Below, piece by piece: positions 33,249 through 41,683 of a stretch of DNA of 64,000 nucleotides (position 1 is its first letter; each line of letters starts with the position of its first letter). The stretch comes from Streptomyces sp. TSRI0107. Its GTDB lineage: Bacteria; Actinomycetota; Actinomycetes; Streptomycetales; Streptomycetaceae. Under the pieces are notes generated by a model. That model worked only from the letters and a program-made list of their open reading frames with translations. It had not been told where the DNA came from and did no database searches. A program made the position numbers and the translations under genes. Where the stretch lies: the NCBI RefSeq assembly GCF_001905845.1, contig NZ_LIVZ01000012.1, positions 1 through 64,000 of the forward strand. Direction: 5' to 3'.

Positions 33249-34748
33249 ATGACGCCCGGACACGGCAGCACGGTCGACGGGGTGCTGCGGCGCAGCGCCC
33301 GCCGCACCCCGGCACGCGTCGCGGTCGAGTACCGCGACCGGCGCTGGACCTACGAGGAGCTGGACGACGCCGTCTCCCGCGCCGCGAGCGCGCTGCTCGA
33401 CCGCGGCCTCGCCCCCGGCGACCGTGTCGGCGCCTACGGCCGGAACTCCGACGCCTACCTCATCGGCTTCCTCGCCTGCGCCCGCGCCGGCCTGGTGCAC
33501 GTGCCCGTCAACCAGAACCTCACCGGCGACGACCTCGCGTACCTCGTCCGCCAGTCCGGCAGCTCCCTGGTCCTCGCCGACCCCGGCCTCGCGGACCGGC
33601 TGCCCGCCGGCACCCCCGCGCTGCCGCTGCGGGACACCGACGGCTCACTGCTCGACCTGCTGGCCACGACCGCGCCGTACGACGGCCCCGAGGCGGCCGG
33701 TGAGGACCTGGTGCAGCTGCTCTACACCTCGGGCACCACCGCGCTCCCGAAGGGCGCGATGATGACCCACCGGGCGCTGGTGCACGAGTACCTGAGCGCC
33801 ATCACCGCCCTCGACCTGAGCGCCGGGGACCGGCCGGCGCACGCGCTGCCGCTCTACCACGCCGCGCAGATGCACGTGTTCCTGCTGCCGTACCTGGCGG
33901 TCGGCGCGACGAACATCGTCCTCGACGCGCCCGACGGCGACCGGCTCTTCGACCTGGTCGAGGCCGGCCGCGTGGACAGCCTGTTCGCCCCGCCCACCGT
34001 GTGGATCGGCCTCGCGGGCCGCCCCGACTTCGCCACCCGCGACCTGAGCGGCCTGCGCAAGGCGTACTACGGCGCGTCGATCATGCCGGTGCCCGTACTG
34101 GAACGCCTGCGCGCCCGGCTGCCCGGACTCGCCTTCTACAACTGCTTCGGACAGAGCGAGATCGGCCCCCTCGCCACCGTGCTCGGCCCCGACGAGCACG
34201 AGGGACGCCTGGACTCCTGCGGCCGGCCGGTGCTCTTCGTCGACGCGCGCGTGGTCGACGAGGACGGCAAGGACGTGCCCGACGGCACCCCCGGCGAGAT
34301 CGTCTACCGCTCGCCGCAGCTGTGCGAGGGCTACTGGGACAAGCCCGAGGAGACCGCCGACGCCTTCCGCGACGGCTGGTTCCACTCCGGGGACCTCGCG
34401 GTCCGCGACGCGGACGGCTACTTCACCATCGTCGACCGGGTCAAGGACGTCATCAACTCCGGTGGCGTCCTGGTCGCCTCACGCCAGGTCGAGGACGCCC
34501 TGTACACGCACGAGTCGGTCGCCGAGGCCGCCGTCGTCGGCCTGCCGGACGACAAGTGGATCGAGGCGATCACCGCCTTCGTCGTCCGGCGCGGCGAGGT
34601 CACCGAGGCGGAGCTGATCACCCACGCCCGCGAACGGCTGACGCCCTTCAAGGTGCCGAAACGGATCGTCTTCGTCGACACCCTGCCCCGCAACGCCAGC
34701 GGCAAGATCCTCAAGCGCGAGCTGCGGGACCGCTTCGGCGGCGAGTGA
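33249..34748 (+). CDS. Fatty-acyl-CoA synthetase (AMP-forming)
   Basis: 499 residues, apparently intact. The P-loop motif LLYTSGTTALPKGAMMTHRAL is followed by YYGASIMPVPVLERL, FYNCFGQSEIGPLATVL, GWFHSGDLAVRDADGYFTIVDRVKDVINSGG and the terminal catalytic Lys in LPRNASGKILKREL. These are the A3, A5, A7, A8 and A10 motifs of adenylate-forming ligases. It activates a carboxylic acid with ATP and loads it on CoA in the cytoplasm; the length and motifs favour a medium- to long-chain or side-chain acid. The ATG has GGGAGCC just upstream. It shares a 120-base divergent region with the acylase gene. Confidence 0.9.
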   Translation: MTPGHGSTVDGVLRRSARRTPARVAVEYRDRRWTYEELDDAVSRAASALLDRGLAPGDRVGAYGRNSDAYLIGFLACARAGLVHVPVNQNLTGDDLAYLVRQSGSSLVLADPGLADRLPAGTPALPLRDTDGSLLDLLATTAPYDGPEAAGEDLVQLLYTSGTTALPKGAMMTHRALVHEYLSAITALDLSAGDRPAHALPLYHAAQMHVFLLPYLAVGATNIVLDAPDGDRLFDLVEAGRVDSLFAPPTVWIGLAGRPDFATRDLSGLRKAYYGASIMPVPVLERLRARLPGLAFYNCFGQSEIGPLATVLGPDEHEGRLDSCGRPVLFVDARVVDEDGKDVPDGTPGEIVYRSPQLCEGYWDKPEETADAFRDGWFHSGDLAVRDADGYFTIVDRVKDVINSGGVLVASRQVEDALYTHESVAEAAVVGLPDDKWIEAITAFVVRRGEVTEAELITHARERLTPFKVPKRIVFVDTLPRNASGKILKRELRDRFGGE

Positions 34749-34901
34749 GACTCTGACCGAAAACAGCCTGTACGCCATGCCGCCTCCTGGGTATCGCACC
34801 ATCAGCGCTTCTGTGCGTGGCCCGCCCAGCACCGATCGGAGGCTGACCATGGTCCCCACCCCTGGCAGAACCGTCCCGTACCGGCCACCGGAGCCAGTGT
34901 G

Positions 34902-35966
34902 ATGGCGGCGCCGCTCGCCGCCGACCGGCTGCTGGCCGCGCTGCGCGCCGAGGGCTGCGCCGTCCGGGAGGTCCGCTCCTGGCGCACCCACAACCGCAAC
35001 CACGCGGGCGCCTGGGGGCCCGTGCACGGTGTGATGGTCCATCACACCGCGACCGGCCCCGCCGTCGACGTCGTCGACCTGATCTACGACGGACACTCCA
35101 CCCTCCCCGGCCCGCTCGCCACGGGCTGCATCACCAAGGACGGCAGGGTCCACCTCACCGCCAACGGCCGCGCAAACCACGCGGGCGGCGGCGACCCGGA
35201 CGTCCTCGACGCGGTCGTCAACGAGTCCTACGGCGACTACCCGCCCCCGACACACGAACACCAGGACTCCTCCGGAGCCATCGACGGCAACGCCCGGTTC
35301 TACGGCTGGGAGTGCGCCAACAAGGGCGACGGCACCGACCCGTGGCCGCGCGTCCAGTACGTGGCCATCGTCAAGGCCACCGCCGCGGTCTGCCGCGCTC
35401 ACGGCTGGAGCGCGAAGAGCGCGATCGGCCACCTGGAGTGGTCCGACTGGAAGCCGGACCCCCGCGGTTTCGACATGAAGGACTTCCGCCGTGACCTGGC
35501 GGCCTGCCTGGCACTCCGGGCGGGACAGTGGGAAGGGGACGACCCCATGCCGCAGTACGTCAACCTCGGTATCGGCCGGGCCTACCGCCTCGACCCCGGC
35601 GGCTGGGACTCGATCGAGTTCTCCCGCGAGTGGACCGACGAGACCGGCGACCACGCCACCGACGGCAGCGTGTGGGCGCGCGGCGCGTGCCGCTTCTCCG
35701 GCTCCCTGAGCCTGCGCGTCGCCGGCCTGCGGCCCGGGCAGACCGTGCAGGCCCGCATGTCGGAGTACGCGGGCGACACACTGGTGCAGGACCACCCGGT
35801 CCACGAACTCGTCGGCACCGGCGGCGACACCTTCGGCGTGCTGCCCCTGGTGAAGCGCATCGGAGCCGGGCGCGGGATGCGCGTGCGGCTGCTCAACGCC
35901 CAGGACACCCCGGTCACGGTCTCGACGGCCGTACTGACCGCGCTCGTCTGGAAGGAGAGCGACTGA
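34902..35966 (+). CDS. N-acetylmuramoyl-L-alanine amidase, phage-lysin-like
   Basis: 354 residues without a signal peptide. The Amidase_2/PGRP domain (~30-210) has VMVHHTATG with zinc-ligand His, then HAGGG, FYGWECANKGDG and IGHLEWSDWKPDPRGFDM, with the second His and the Asp-containing zinc region. A beta-rich C-terminal domain (~215-354) with RAYRLDPGGWDSIEFSREW probably binds wall or glycans. Actinophage endolysins and their bacterial relatives share this build; lack of a secretion signal fits a phage origin or holin-type export. The ATG overlaps the stop of a short frame upstream and has GGAG about eight bases away. No other phage genes are visible nearby. Confidence 0.85.
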   Translation: MAAPLAADRLLAALRAEGCAVREVRSWRTHNRNHAGAWGPVHGVMVHHTATGPAVDVVDLIYDGHSTLPGPLATGCITKDGRVHLTANGRANHAGGGDPDVLDAVVNESYGDYPPPTHEHQDSSGAIDGNARFYGWECANKGDGTDPWPRVQYVAIVKATAAVCRAHGWSAKSAIGHLEWSDWKPDPRGFDMKDFRRDLAACLALRAGQWEGDDPMPQYVNLGIGRAYRLDPGGWDSIEFSREWTDETGDHATDGSVWARGACRFSGSLSLRVAGLRPGQTVQARMSEYAGDTLVQDHPVHELVGTGGDTFGVLPLVKRIGAGRGMRVRLLNAQDTPVTVSTAVLTALVWKESD

Positions 35967-35975
35967 CCGAGCACG

Positions 35976-37271
35976 TCAGCGCGGACGCAGGTCCACGATC
36001 CGGCGGATCTTCCCCACCGACCGCTCCAGTGACTCCGGGTCGACGATCTCCACCGTGACCGACACCCCGATCCCGTCCTTCACGGCCGCCGCGATCGACC
36101 GGGCGGCGGCCGCCCGCACCTCGGGGCCCGCGTCGGGCCGGGCCTCGGCCAGCACCGCGAGGGCGTCCAGGCGGCCCTCGCGGGTGAGCCGCAGCTGGAA
36201 GTGCGGGGCCACGCCCGGGGTGCGCAGCACGATCTCCTCGATCTGGGTGGGGAAGAGGTTCACCCCGCGCAGGATCACCATGTCGTCGCTGCGTCCGGTG
36301 ACCTTCCGCATCCGCCGGAACACCCGGGCGGTGCCCGGCAGCAGCGTGGTCAGATCCCGCGTGCGGTAACGCACGACCGGCATCGCCTCCTTGGTGAGCG
36401 AGGTGAAGACCAGTTCCCCCTCCGCGCCCTCCGGCAGCACCTCGCCGGTGACCGGGTCCACGACCTCCGGGTAGAAGTGGTCCTCCCAGATGTGCAGGCC
36501 GTCCTTGGTCTCCACGCACTCCTGGGCGACTCCCGGCCCGACCACCTCCGACAGGCCGTATATGTCGACCGCGTCGATCGCGAACCGCTCCTCGATCTCC
36601 CGGCGCATCCGCTCGGTCCACGGCTCGGCACCGAACACACCGACGCGCAGCGAGGTGGCGCGCGCGTCGACGCCCTGCCGTTCGAACTCGTCCAGCAGCG
36701 TGAGCATGTACGACGGGGTCACCATGATCACGCCGGGCCCGAGGTCCTGGATCAGCTGCACCTGACGGGCGGTCATCCCGCCGGACGCGGGGATGACCGT
36801 ACAGCCGAGCCGTTCGGCGCCGTAGTGGGCGCCGAGCCCGCCGGTGAACAGCCCGTACCCGTAGGCCACATGGACGCGGTCGCCGGGTCTGGCGCCCGCC
36901 GCGCGCAGGGACCGCGCCACCATGTCGGACCACATCGACAGGTCGTGCTCGGTGTATCCGACGACGGTGGGCCGTCCGGTGGTCCCGCTCGACGCGTGGA
37001 TGCGCCGGACGCGGTCCTGCGGCACGGCGAACATGCCGTACGGATAGTTCTCCCGCAGGTCCGCCTTGGTGGTGAAGGGGAAGCGGGCCAGGTCGGCGAG
37101 CGAGCGGCAGTCGTCGGGGTGCACCCCGGCCTTGTCGAAGGCCTGCCGGTAGAACGGCACGTTGGCGTACGCGTGCCGCAGCGAGGCGCGCAGCCGTTCG
37201 AGCTGGAGCGCCCGTAGCGCCTCCGGGTCGAGCCGTTCCCCCGCGTCCAGCCACTCCGTCGCTTCCGCCAT
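35976..37271 (-). CDS. paaK: Phenylacetate-CoA ligase
   Basis: 431 residues, the normal PaaK length. Motifs: FPFTTKADLRENYPYGMFA, IHASSGTTGRPTVVGYT (P-loop), YGLFTGGLGAHYGAERLGCTVIPASGG, VDIYGLSEVVGPGVAQEC, TRDLTTLLPG, GRSDDMVILRGVNLFPTQIEE and SVGKIRRIVD. It converts phenylacetate, CoA and ATP to phenylacetyl-CoA, the first step of the ring-epoxidation pathway. The paaABCDE genes are not in the window, so here it stands alone. A PaaR-like palindrome lies 37 bases upstream of the start. It converges with the amidase gene, with nine bases between the stops. Confidence 0.9.
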   Translation of the reverse strand: MAEATEWLDAGERLDPEALRALQLERLRASLRHAYANVPFYRQAFDKAGVHPDDCRSLADLARFPFTTKADLRENYPYGMFAVPQDRVRRIHASSGTTGRPTVVGYTEHDLSMWSDMVARSLRAAGARPGDRVHVAYGYGLFTGGLGAHYGAERLGCTVIPASGGMTARQVQLIQDLGPGVIMVTPSYMLTLLDEFERQGVDARATSLRVGVFGAEPWTERMRREIEERFAIDAVDIYGLSEVVGPGVAQECVETKDGLHIWEDHFYPEVVDPVTGEVLPEGAEGELVFTSLTKEAMPVVRYRTRDLTTLLPGTARVFRRMRKVTGRSDDMVILRGVNLFPTQIEEIVLRTPGVAPHFQLRLTREGRLDALAVLAEARPDAGPEVRAAAARSIAAAVKDGIGVSVTVEIVDPESLERSVGKIRRIVDLRPR

Positions 37272-37307
37272 GCGGACTACTCCCTCGCCAACCGCATCAA
37301 TCCGGGC

Positions 37308-37323
37308 GACCGATCATTCGGTC
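37308..37323. promoter_or_regulatory. Palindromic operator upstream of paaK (PaaR/TetR-like)
   Basis: The inverted repeat gaccga-tcat-tcggtc contains the ACCG...CGGT arms described for PaaR, the TetR-family repressor of phenylacetate genes in actinobacteria. It lies 37 bases before the paaK ATG in an AT-rich patch, where a promoter for the minus-strand gene would be. No TetR gene is seen next to it. Confidence 0.5.
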
Positions 37324-37443
37324 GATTCCTCGGAGATCAGTAATCCAGCTCCGCCGGGACGACCGCAAGGGGTCGGCCCGCACTTTCTGGACCTCCGCCA
37401 ATTCCCTTGCGGCCCGTGACCGGCCCGTTCCATGATCGGCGTC

Positions 37444-38310
37444 ATGCCGACCTTCAGCGCCCCCGACGGCACCCGCCTCGCCTACCACCTGCGCGGCGAA
37501 GGCGCCCCCCTCGTCGTCCTCCCCGGCGGTCCCATGCGCGCCTCCGCCTACCTCGGCGACCTGGGCGGTCTCGACCGCCGCCGGCGGCTGGTCCTGCTCG
37601 ACCTGCGGGGGACCGGGGCGTCCGAGGCGCCCGCCGCCCCGGCGTCGTACCGCTGCGACCGGCTGGTCGACGACGTCGAGGCACTGCGGCGCGAACTGGG
37701 AGCCGACCGCGTCGATCTGCTCGGGCACTCGGCCGGCGGCAGCCTGGCCATGCTGTACGCCGCCCGCCACCCCGAACGGGTGGCGCGGCTCGCCCTGATC
37801 ACCGCCACGCCCTGGGCCCTCGGCATGCCCGCGACCCCCGAGGACCGACTCGCGGCGGCCCGCCTGCGCGCGGACGAGCCCTGGTTCCCGGAGGCGTTCC
37901 CCGCGTTCGCCGGCTGGCTGGCGGGCGAGCGCGACCACGACCCCGCCGTCCTGCCGTTCTTCTACGGCCGCTGGGACGCGGCGGCCGCCGCGCACGCCGC
38001 CCGCGACGAGACGGAGACCAACGAGGAGGCCGCCGACCGGTACCACTCGGAGGGCGCCTACGACCCGCCCGCGACCCGCGCCGCCCTCGCCCGGCTGACC
38101 GCGCCCGTGCTCGTCCTCGCCGGCGAACTCGACGGCGGCCCCCGCCCCGCCCTCGCCCACCGCGCCGGCGCCGTCTTCCCGCACGCGGAGTGCGTGGTGC
38201 AGCCGGGCGCCGGGCACTATCCGTGGCTGGACGACCCGGAGTGGTTCACGGACCGGGTCGACGCGTTCCTCTCCGCCCCCGATGCCGCCGCCGCCCGCGC
38301 CCACCGGTAG
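37444..38310 (+). CDS. Alpha/beta hydrolase (proline-iminopeptidase-like)
   Basis: 288 residues. LVVLPGGPMRASAYLGDL forms the oxyanion-side HGGPG-like motif, VLLDLRGTGASE the next strand, and LLGHSAGGSLAMLYAARHPERV holds the nucleophile Ser 96. The Asp of the triad is probably in LAGELDGG and the His in QPGAGHYPWLDDP. There is no signal peptide, so it is cytoplasmic. The family includes proline iminopeptidases and small-molecule esterases, and the substrate is not decidable. ATG 37444 was chosen from the family-like start MPTFSAPDGTRLAYH; an ATG at 37432 is also in frame. Its 3' end overlaps the FadD relic on the other strand. Confidence 0.8.
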   Translation: MPTFSAPDGTRLAYHLRGEGAPLVVLPGGPMRASAYLGDLGGLDRRRRLVLLDLRGTGASEAPAAPASYRCDRLVDDVEALRRELGADRVDLLGHSAGGSLAMLYAARHPERVARLALITATPWALGMPATPEDRLAAARLRADEPWFPEAFPAFAGWLAGERDHDPAVLPFFYGRWDAAAAAHAARDETETNEEAADRYHSEGAYDPPATRAALARLTAPVLVLAGELDGGPRPALAHRAGAVFPHAECVVQPGAGHYPWLDDPEWFTDRVDAFLSAPDAAAARAHR

Positions 38311-38489
38311 TCCGCCTTGCCGCTCGGCGAGCGGCGGACGGCGTCCGTGAGCACCGGCAGACGGGGGATCTTGTACCCGGCGAGCCGGGACCGGCAGTGG
38401 GCCTGCACGTCCTCCAGGGTCAGCCCCGGCGCGCCCTCGCGCAGCTGCACCACCGCCGCCACCCGGCTGCCCCAGCGCGCGTCGGGCAC
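38217..38489 (-). pseudogene. C-terminal fragment of an acyl-CoA synthetase
   Basis: The minus strand reads VPDARWGSRVAAVVQLREG, LEDVQAHCRSRLAGYKIPRL and SPSGKADYRWARA, the last ~65 residues of a FadD-type ligase including the A10 Lys. The normal stop has been lost, so the frame runs on antisense to the end of the alpha/beta hydrolase gene. The N-terminal ~460 residues are missing; the break is at about 38490-38506, where a thiolase fragment begins on the opposite strand. Confidence 0.85.
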
Positions 38490-38506
38490 ACCGGCGACAC
38501 GCGGGC

Positions 38507-39097
38507 GACACCGACGAACCCGCCCTCGCCGCGGTCGCCGCCCGCAGCCGGGCCGACGCCCGCGCCAACCCCCACGCCCAGCTGAGCGGTCCCGTCCCGC
38601 ACGGCGACTACGTCGTACGGCCCCTGCGCACCGGTGACTGCCCGCCGATCGGGGACGGCGCCGCCGCCGTGATCCTCGCCGCCGGGGACAGGGCCCGCGA
38701 GCTGTGCGAGCGGCCCGCCTGGATCACCGGCGTCGACCACCGCGTCGAGGCCCACTCCCTCGGCGTGCGCGACCTCACCGACTCGCCGTCCACCCGCCTG
38801 GCCGCCGAACGCGCCGGTGCCTTCGAACGGCCCGTCGACACCGCCGAACTGCACGCGCCGTTCACCGCCCAGGAGTTCGTCCTGCGCAAGGCGCTGCGGA
38901 TCGACGACACCGTGTGCGTGAACCCCTCCGGCGGCGCCCTCGCCGCCCACCCCATGATGGCCGCCGGGCTGATCCGTGTCGGGGAGGCGGCCGCCCGGAT
39001 CCACCGCGGCGCCTCCGACCGCGCCCTCGCCCACGCCACCTCCGGCCCCTGCCTGCAGCAGAACCTGGTCGCCGTACTCGAAGGGGATCCACGATGA
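38507..39097 (+). pseudogene. Thiolase / lipid-transfer protein, N-terminally truncated
   Basis: An open frame without its own start encodes about 196 residues of the C-terminal half of an SCP-x/lipid-transfer type thiolase: EPALAAVAARSRADARANPH, GDGAAAVILAAGDRARELC, ELHAPFTAQEFVLRKAL, CVNPSGGALAAHPMMAAGL (with the catalytic His) and ATSGPCLQQN (with the C-terminal Cys). The N-terminal half carrying the acyl-accepting Cys is gone. Its stop overlaps the start of the next gene (ATGA), so the original operon order survives. Internal GTG starts exist, but a half-thiolase would not be active. Confidence 0.85.
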
Positions 39098-40260
39098 GCA
39101 AGGAACCGGTGGCCGTCGTCGGGATCGGCCAGACCAGGCATGTGGCGGCCCGCCCGGACGTCTCGATCGCCGGACTGGTCCGCGAGGCCGCACGGCGCGC
39201 CCTCGCCGACGCCGAGTCGGACTGGGCGGACGTGGACGCCGTCGTCATCGGCAAGGCGCCGGACTTCTTCGAGGGCGTCATGATGCCGGAGCTCTACCCC
39301 GCCGACGCGCTCGGCGCCGTCGGCAAACCCCTCCTGCGCGTGCACACCGCCGGCTCCGTCGGCGGCTCCACCGCCCTGGTCGCGGCGAGCCTCGTCGCCT
39401 CCCGCGTCCACCGCACGGTCCTCACCCTCGCCTTCGAAAAGCAGTCCGAGTCCAACGCCATGTGGGGCCTGTCCCTGCCGATCCCCTTCCAGCAGCCCCT
39501 GCCGGCCGGTGCCGGCGGCCTCTTCGCCCCCCACGTCCGCGCCTGCATGCGGCGCAGCGGCGCGCCCGACACCATCGGCTCGCTCGTGGCCTGCAAGGAC
39601 CGCCGCAACGCCCTGCGGAACCCGTACGCACACCTCCACGAGCACGACATCACCCTGGCCAAGGTGCAGGCCTCGCCCATGCTCTGGGACCCCGTCCGCT
39701 ACTCCGAGACCTGCCCCTCCTCCGACGGCGCCTGCGCGATGGTCCTCACCGACCGCGCCGGAGCCGCCCGCGCGCCGCGCCCGCCCGCCTGGATGCACGG
39801 CGGGGCCATGCGCAGCGAACCGACCCTCTTCGCGGGCAAGGACTTCGTCTCCCCGCGCGCCGGCCGGGACCGCGCCGCCGACGTCTACCGGCAGGCCGGG
39901 ATCACCGACCCGCGGCGGGAGATCGACGCCGTCGAGATGTACGTGCCGTTCTCCTGGTACGAGCCGATGTGGCTGGAGAACCTGGGCTGCGCCGCCGAGG
40001 GCGAGGGCTGGAAGCTCACCGAGTCCGGGGTGACCGAACTCGACGGCGACCTGCCCGTCGACATGTCCGGCGGAGTGCTGTCCGCCAACCCCATCGGCGC
40101 CTCCGGCATGATCCGGTTCGCCGAGGCCGCGCTCCAGGTGCGCGGCCAGGCCGGCGAGCACCGGGTGGACGGCGCCCGCCGGGTCCTCGGCCACGCCTAC
40201 GGCGGCGGCTCGCAGTTCTTCGGCATGTGGCTCGTCGGAGACCGGCCACCCGACTCCTGA
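39094..40260 (+). CDS. Thiolase-fold protein lacking thiolase catalytic residues (Ltp2-like aldolase?)
   Basis: 388 residues, full length for the family. It begins VAVVGIGQTRHVAARPDVS and has thiolase-fold blocks, but the nucleophile position reads RVHTAGSVGGST without Cys, the His position reads SANPIGASG instead of HPxGASG, and the C-terminal Cys loop reads HAYGGGSQFFGMW. Loss of all three fits the Ltp2 group, which cleave steroid side chains by retro-aldol reaction using tyrosines and need a DUF35/ChsH2-like partner. No DUF35 gene is visible here, perhaps lost with the neighbouring deletion. The start overlaps the stop of the thiolase fragment. Confidence 0.7.
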   Translation: MSKEPVAVVGIGQTRHVAARPDVSIAGLVREAARRALADAESDWADVDAVVIGKAPDFFEGVMMPELYPADALGAVGKPLLRVHTAGSVGGSTALVAASLVASRVHRTVLTLAFEKQSESNAMWGLSLPIPFQQPLPAGAGGLFAPHVRACMRRSGAPDTIGSLVACKDRRNALRNPYAHLHEHDITLAKVQASPMLWDPVRYSETCPSSDGACAMVLTDRAGAARAPRPPAWMHGGAMRSEPTLFAGKDFVSPRAGRDRAADVYRQAGITDPRREIDAVEMYVPFSWYEPMWLENLGCAAEGEGWKLTESGVTELDGDLPVDMSGGVLSANPIGASGMIRFAEAALQVRGQAGEHRVDGARRVLGHAYGGGSQFFGMWLVGDRPPDS

Positions 40261-40342
40261 AAGGTCCCCCACACGTGGCCTGTCGGCCATGGGAACCGGT
40301 CGCTAGGCTGGCCGCGGACGACGAATCGGGAGGAGCACGGAC

Positions 40343-40585
40343 GTGGCCGAGAGCACCACCCAGCAGAAGCCGCTCACCGGCTGGGACAAGCCTGAGCTGG
40401 ACCTGAGCCGGGCCCAGTGGCAGTCCAGCAGCCGAGGACTGGGGGATGTACAGATCGCCTTTGTCGAGGGGTTCGTCGCCATGCGCAACAGCGACCGCCC
40501 GGAGAGCCCGTCCCTGATCTTCACGCCCGCGGAGTGGGGAGCGTTCGTGTCGGGGGCCCGAGAAGGGGAGTTCGACCTGACCTGA
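40343..40585 (+). CDS. DUF397 domain protein
   Basis: 80 residues. The signature is a W-x-S-S block (AQWQSSSRGLGDVQIAFVEGFVAMRNS) followed by SLIFTPAEWGAFVSGAREGEFDL, as in the many DUF397 proteins of Streptomyces. These are usually paired with an XRE-type regulator, BldB-like or WhiJ-like, and act in development; here no XRE gene is adjacent, so it is an orphan copy. GTG start with GGGAGGAG about ten bases upstream. A -10-like TAGGCT is at 40304-40309. Confidence 0.9.
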   Translation: MAESTTQQKPLTGWDKPELDLSRAQWQSSSRGLGDVQIAFVEGFVAMRNSDRPESPSLIFTPAEWGAFVSGAREGEFDLT

Positions 40586-40734
40586 CGGGGCGGCGCGCGG
40601 CGGGCCCGGCAGCCGATCCGGGGGGTTACCGCCCGTTTTTCCGGACACGCGATGGCGTACGGCGTCCCGCGGCCACCGCCTGAGTCAGGCTGGGCCCGGG
40701 AAGCGGTGCATCGCATTCCGGAGGTGAGGACCCC

Positions 40735-41640
40735 ATGAGTACCCTGCCGGTCATCGCGGCGTTCGACGGTTCCGACGACAGCCTGCGCGCCCTGGACTGG
40801 GCCCTCGACGCCGCCCGCAGGCGCCGGGCGCCGCTGCGCGTGGTCCATGTGCGGCAGTACGCGGCCTGGGCACCGGCCGGCGTCCCGGTGCCGGTGCCCC
40901 CGCTCGCCGCGGAGGACCCGGTGCTCGGCCAGGCACGCCTCCACGTCACCGAACGCGCCGTCTCCGCCGACGTGGAGTACGTGGCCACGGAGGGCGCGCC
41001 CGGCGCGGCGCTGCCCGAACTGGGCTCCGAGGCCCAGCTGTTGGTGCTCGGCTCGCGCGGTCGGGGCGGCTTCGCCAGCCTGCTGCTGGGCTCCACCGGA
41101 CTGTCCACCGCACGCGACGCCGACTGCCCGGTCGTCGTGGTGCCCCGCCCCGGACGGGAGGGGGAAGGAGGCCCGGCGGCTCCGCCCGGACCGCGGGTGG
41201 TCGTCGGCCTCGACGTGGACAGCGCCGACGACGCCGTGCTCGGCTTCGCCTTCGCCGAGGCCGCCGCGCGCGGCGCCCGCCTCCAGGTGGTCGCCGCCTA
41301 TCCGTGGCCGGTGCATCTGTGGGCGGAGGCGCCGGGCGGGCTGGCGCCCCCCGGGATCGACCAGAACGCCGTCGAACACGAGGTCCGCGTCCTCGCGGAA
41401 GGCCTCATGGAACCGCACCGCGCACGTCACCCCGAGGTCCGGGCGGAACCGTCGGTCGCCCCGGGAGACGCGGCCGGCCGGCTCGTCGACGCCGCCCGGG
41501 GTGCCGAGCTGACCGTGGTGGGCCGCCACCGCCGCCGCCTCCTCGCCCCGGCCCGGATGATCGGCTCGGTCACGCACGCAGTCCTGCTGCACGCGGCGAG
41601 CCCCGTCGCGGTGGTCCCACCCGCGCCGCCGGAGCGGTGA
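40735..41640 (+). CDS. Tandem-domain universal stress protein
   Basis: 301 residues with two UspA domains. Domain 1 (~1-145) starts PVIAAFDGSDDSLRALDWALDAARRR and ends with the nucleotide loop LVLGSRGRGGFASLLLGSTGLSTARDADCPVVVV. Domain 2 (~155-301) starts RVVVGLDVDSADDAVLGFAFAEA and ends VVGRHRRRLLAPARMIGSVTHAVLLHAASPVAVV. The first loop has the G-x2-G-x9-G(S/T) ATP-binding pattern; the second is degenerate. The ATG has GGAGGTGAGG upstream. Such proteins respond to hypoxia, dormancy or envelope stress in actinobacteria. It is probably transcribed alone. Confidence 0.9.
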   Translation: MSTLPVIAAFDGSDDSLRALDWALDAARRRRAPLRVVHVRQYAAWAPAGVPVPVPPLAAEDPVLGQARLHVTERAVSADVEYVATEGAPGAALPELGSEAQLLVLGSRGRGGFASLLLGSTGLSTARDADCPVVVVPRPGREGEGGPAAPPGPRVVVGLDVDSADDAVLGFAFAEAAARGARLQVVAAYPWPVHLWAEAPGGLAPPGIDQNAVEHEVRVLAEGLMEPHRARHPEVRAEPSVAPGDAAGRLVDAARGAELTVVGRHRRRLLAPARMIGSVTHAVLLHAASPVAVVPPAPPER

Positions 41641-41651
41641 ACGCGGTGAAC

Positions 41652-41680
41652 CTAATGGAAACGTGCGCTCGTATCATTAG
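41652..41680 (+). promoter_or_regulatory. Inverted repeat and leaderless-type promoter before the CGNR gene
   Basis: ctaatg (41652-41657) and cattag (41675-41680) form an inverted repeat, extended by near-symmetric aaacg and cgtat. TATCAT (41672-41677) looks like a -10 element and ends six bases before the ATG at 41684, with no ribosome site in between. The message is therefore probably leaderless, and the repeat could be an autoregulatory operator. Confidence 0.5.
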
Positions 41681-41683
41681 CGC

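Noticed and set aside
34777..34902. 41-codon frame ending in the start of the phage-type amidase gene
   Set aside because: No ribosome site, no recognisable sequence and no coding bias beyond the overlap with the next start. It may be untranslated leader.
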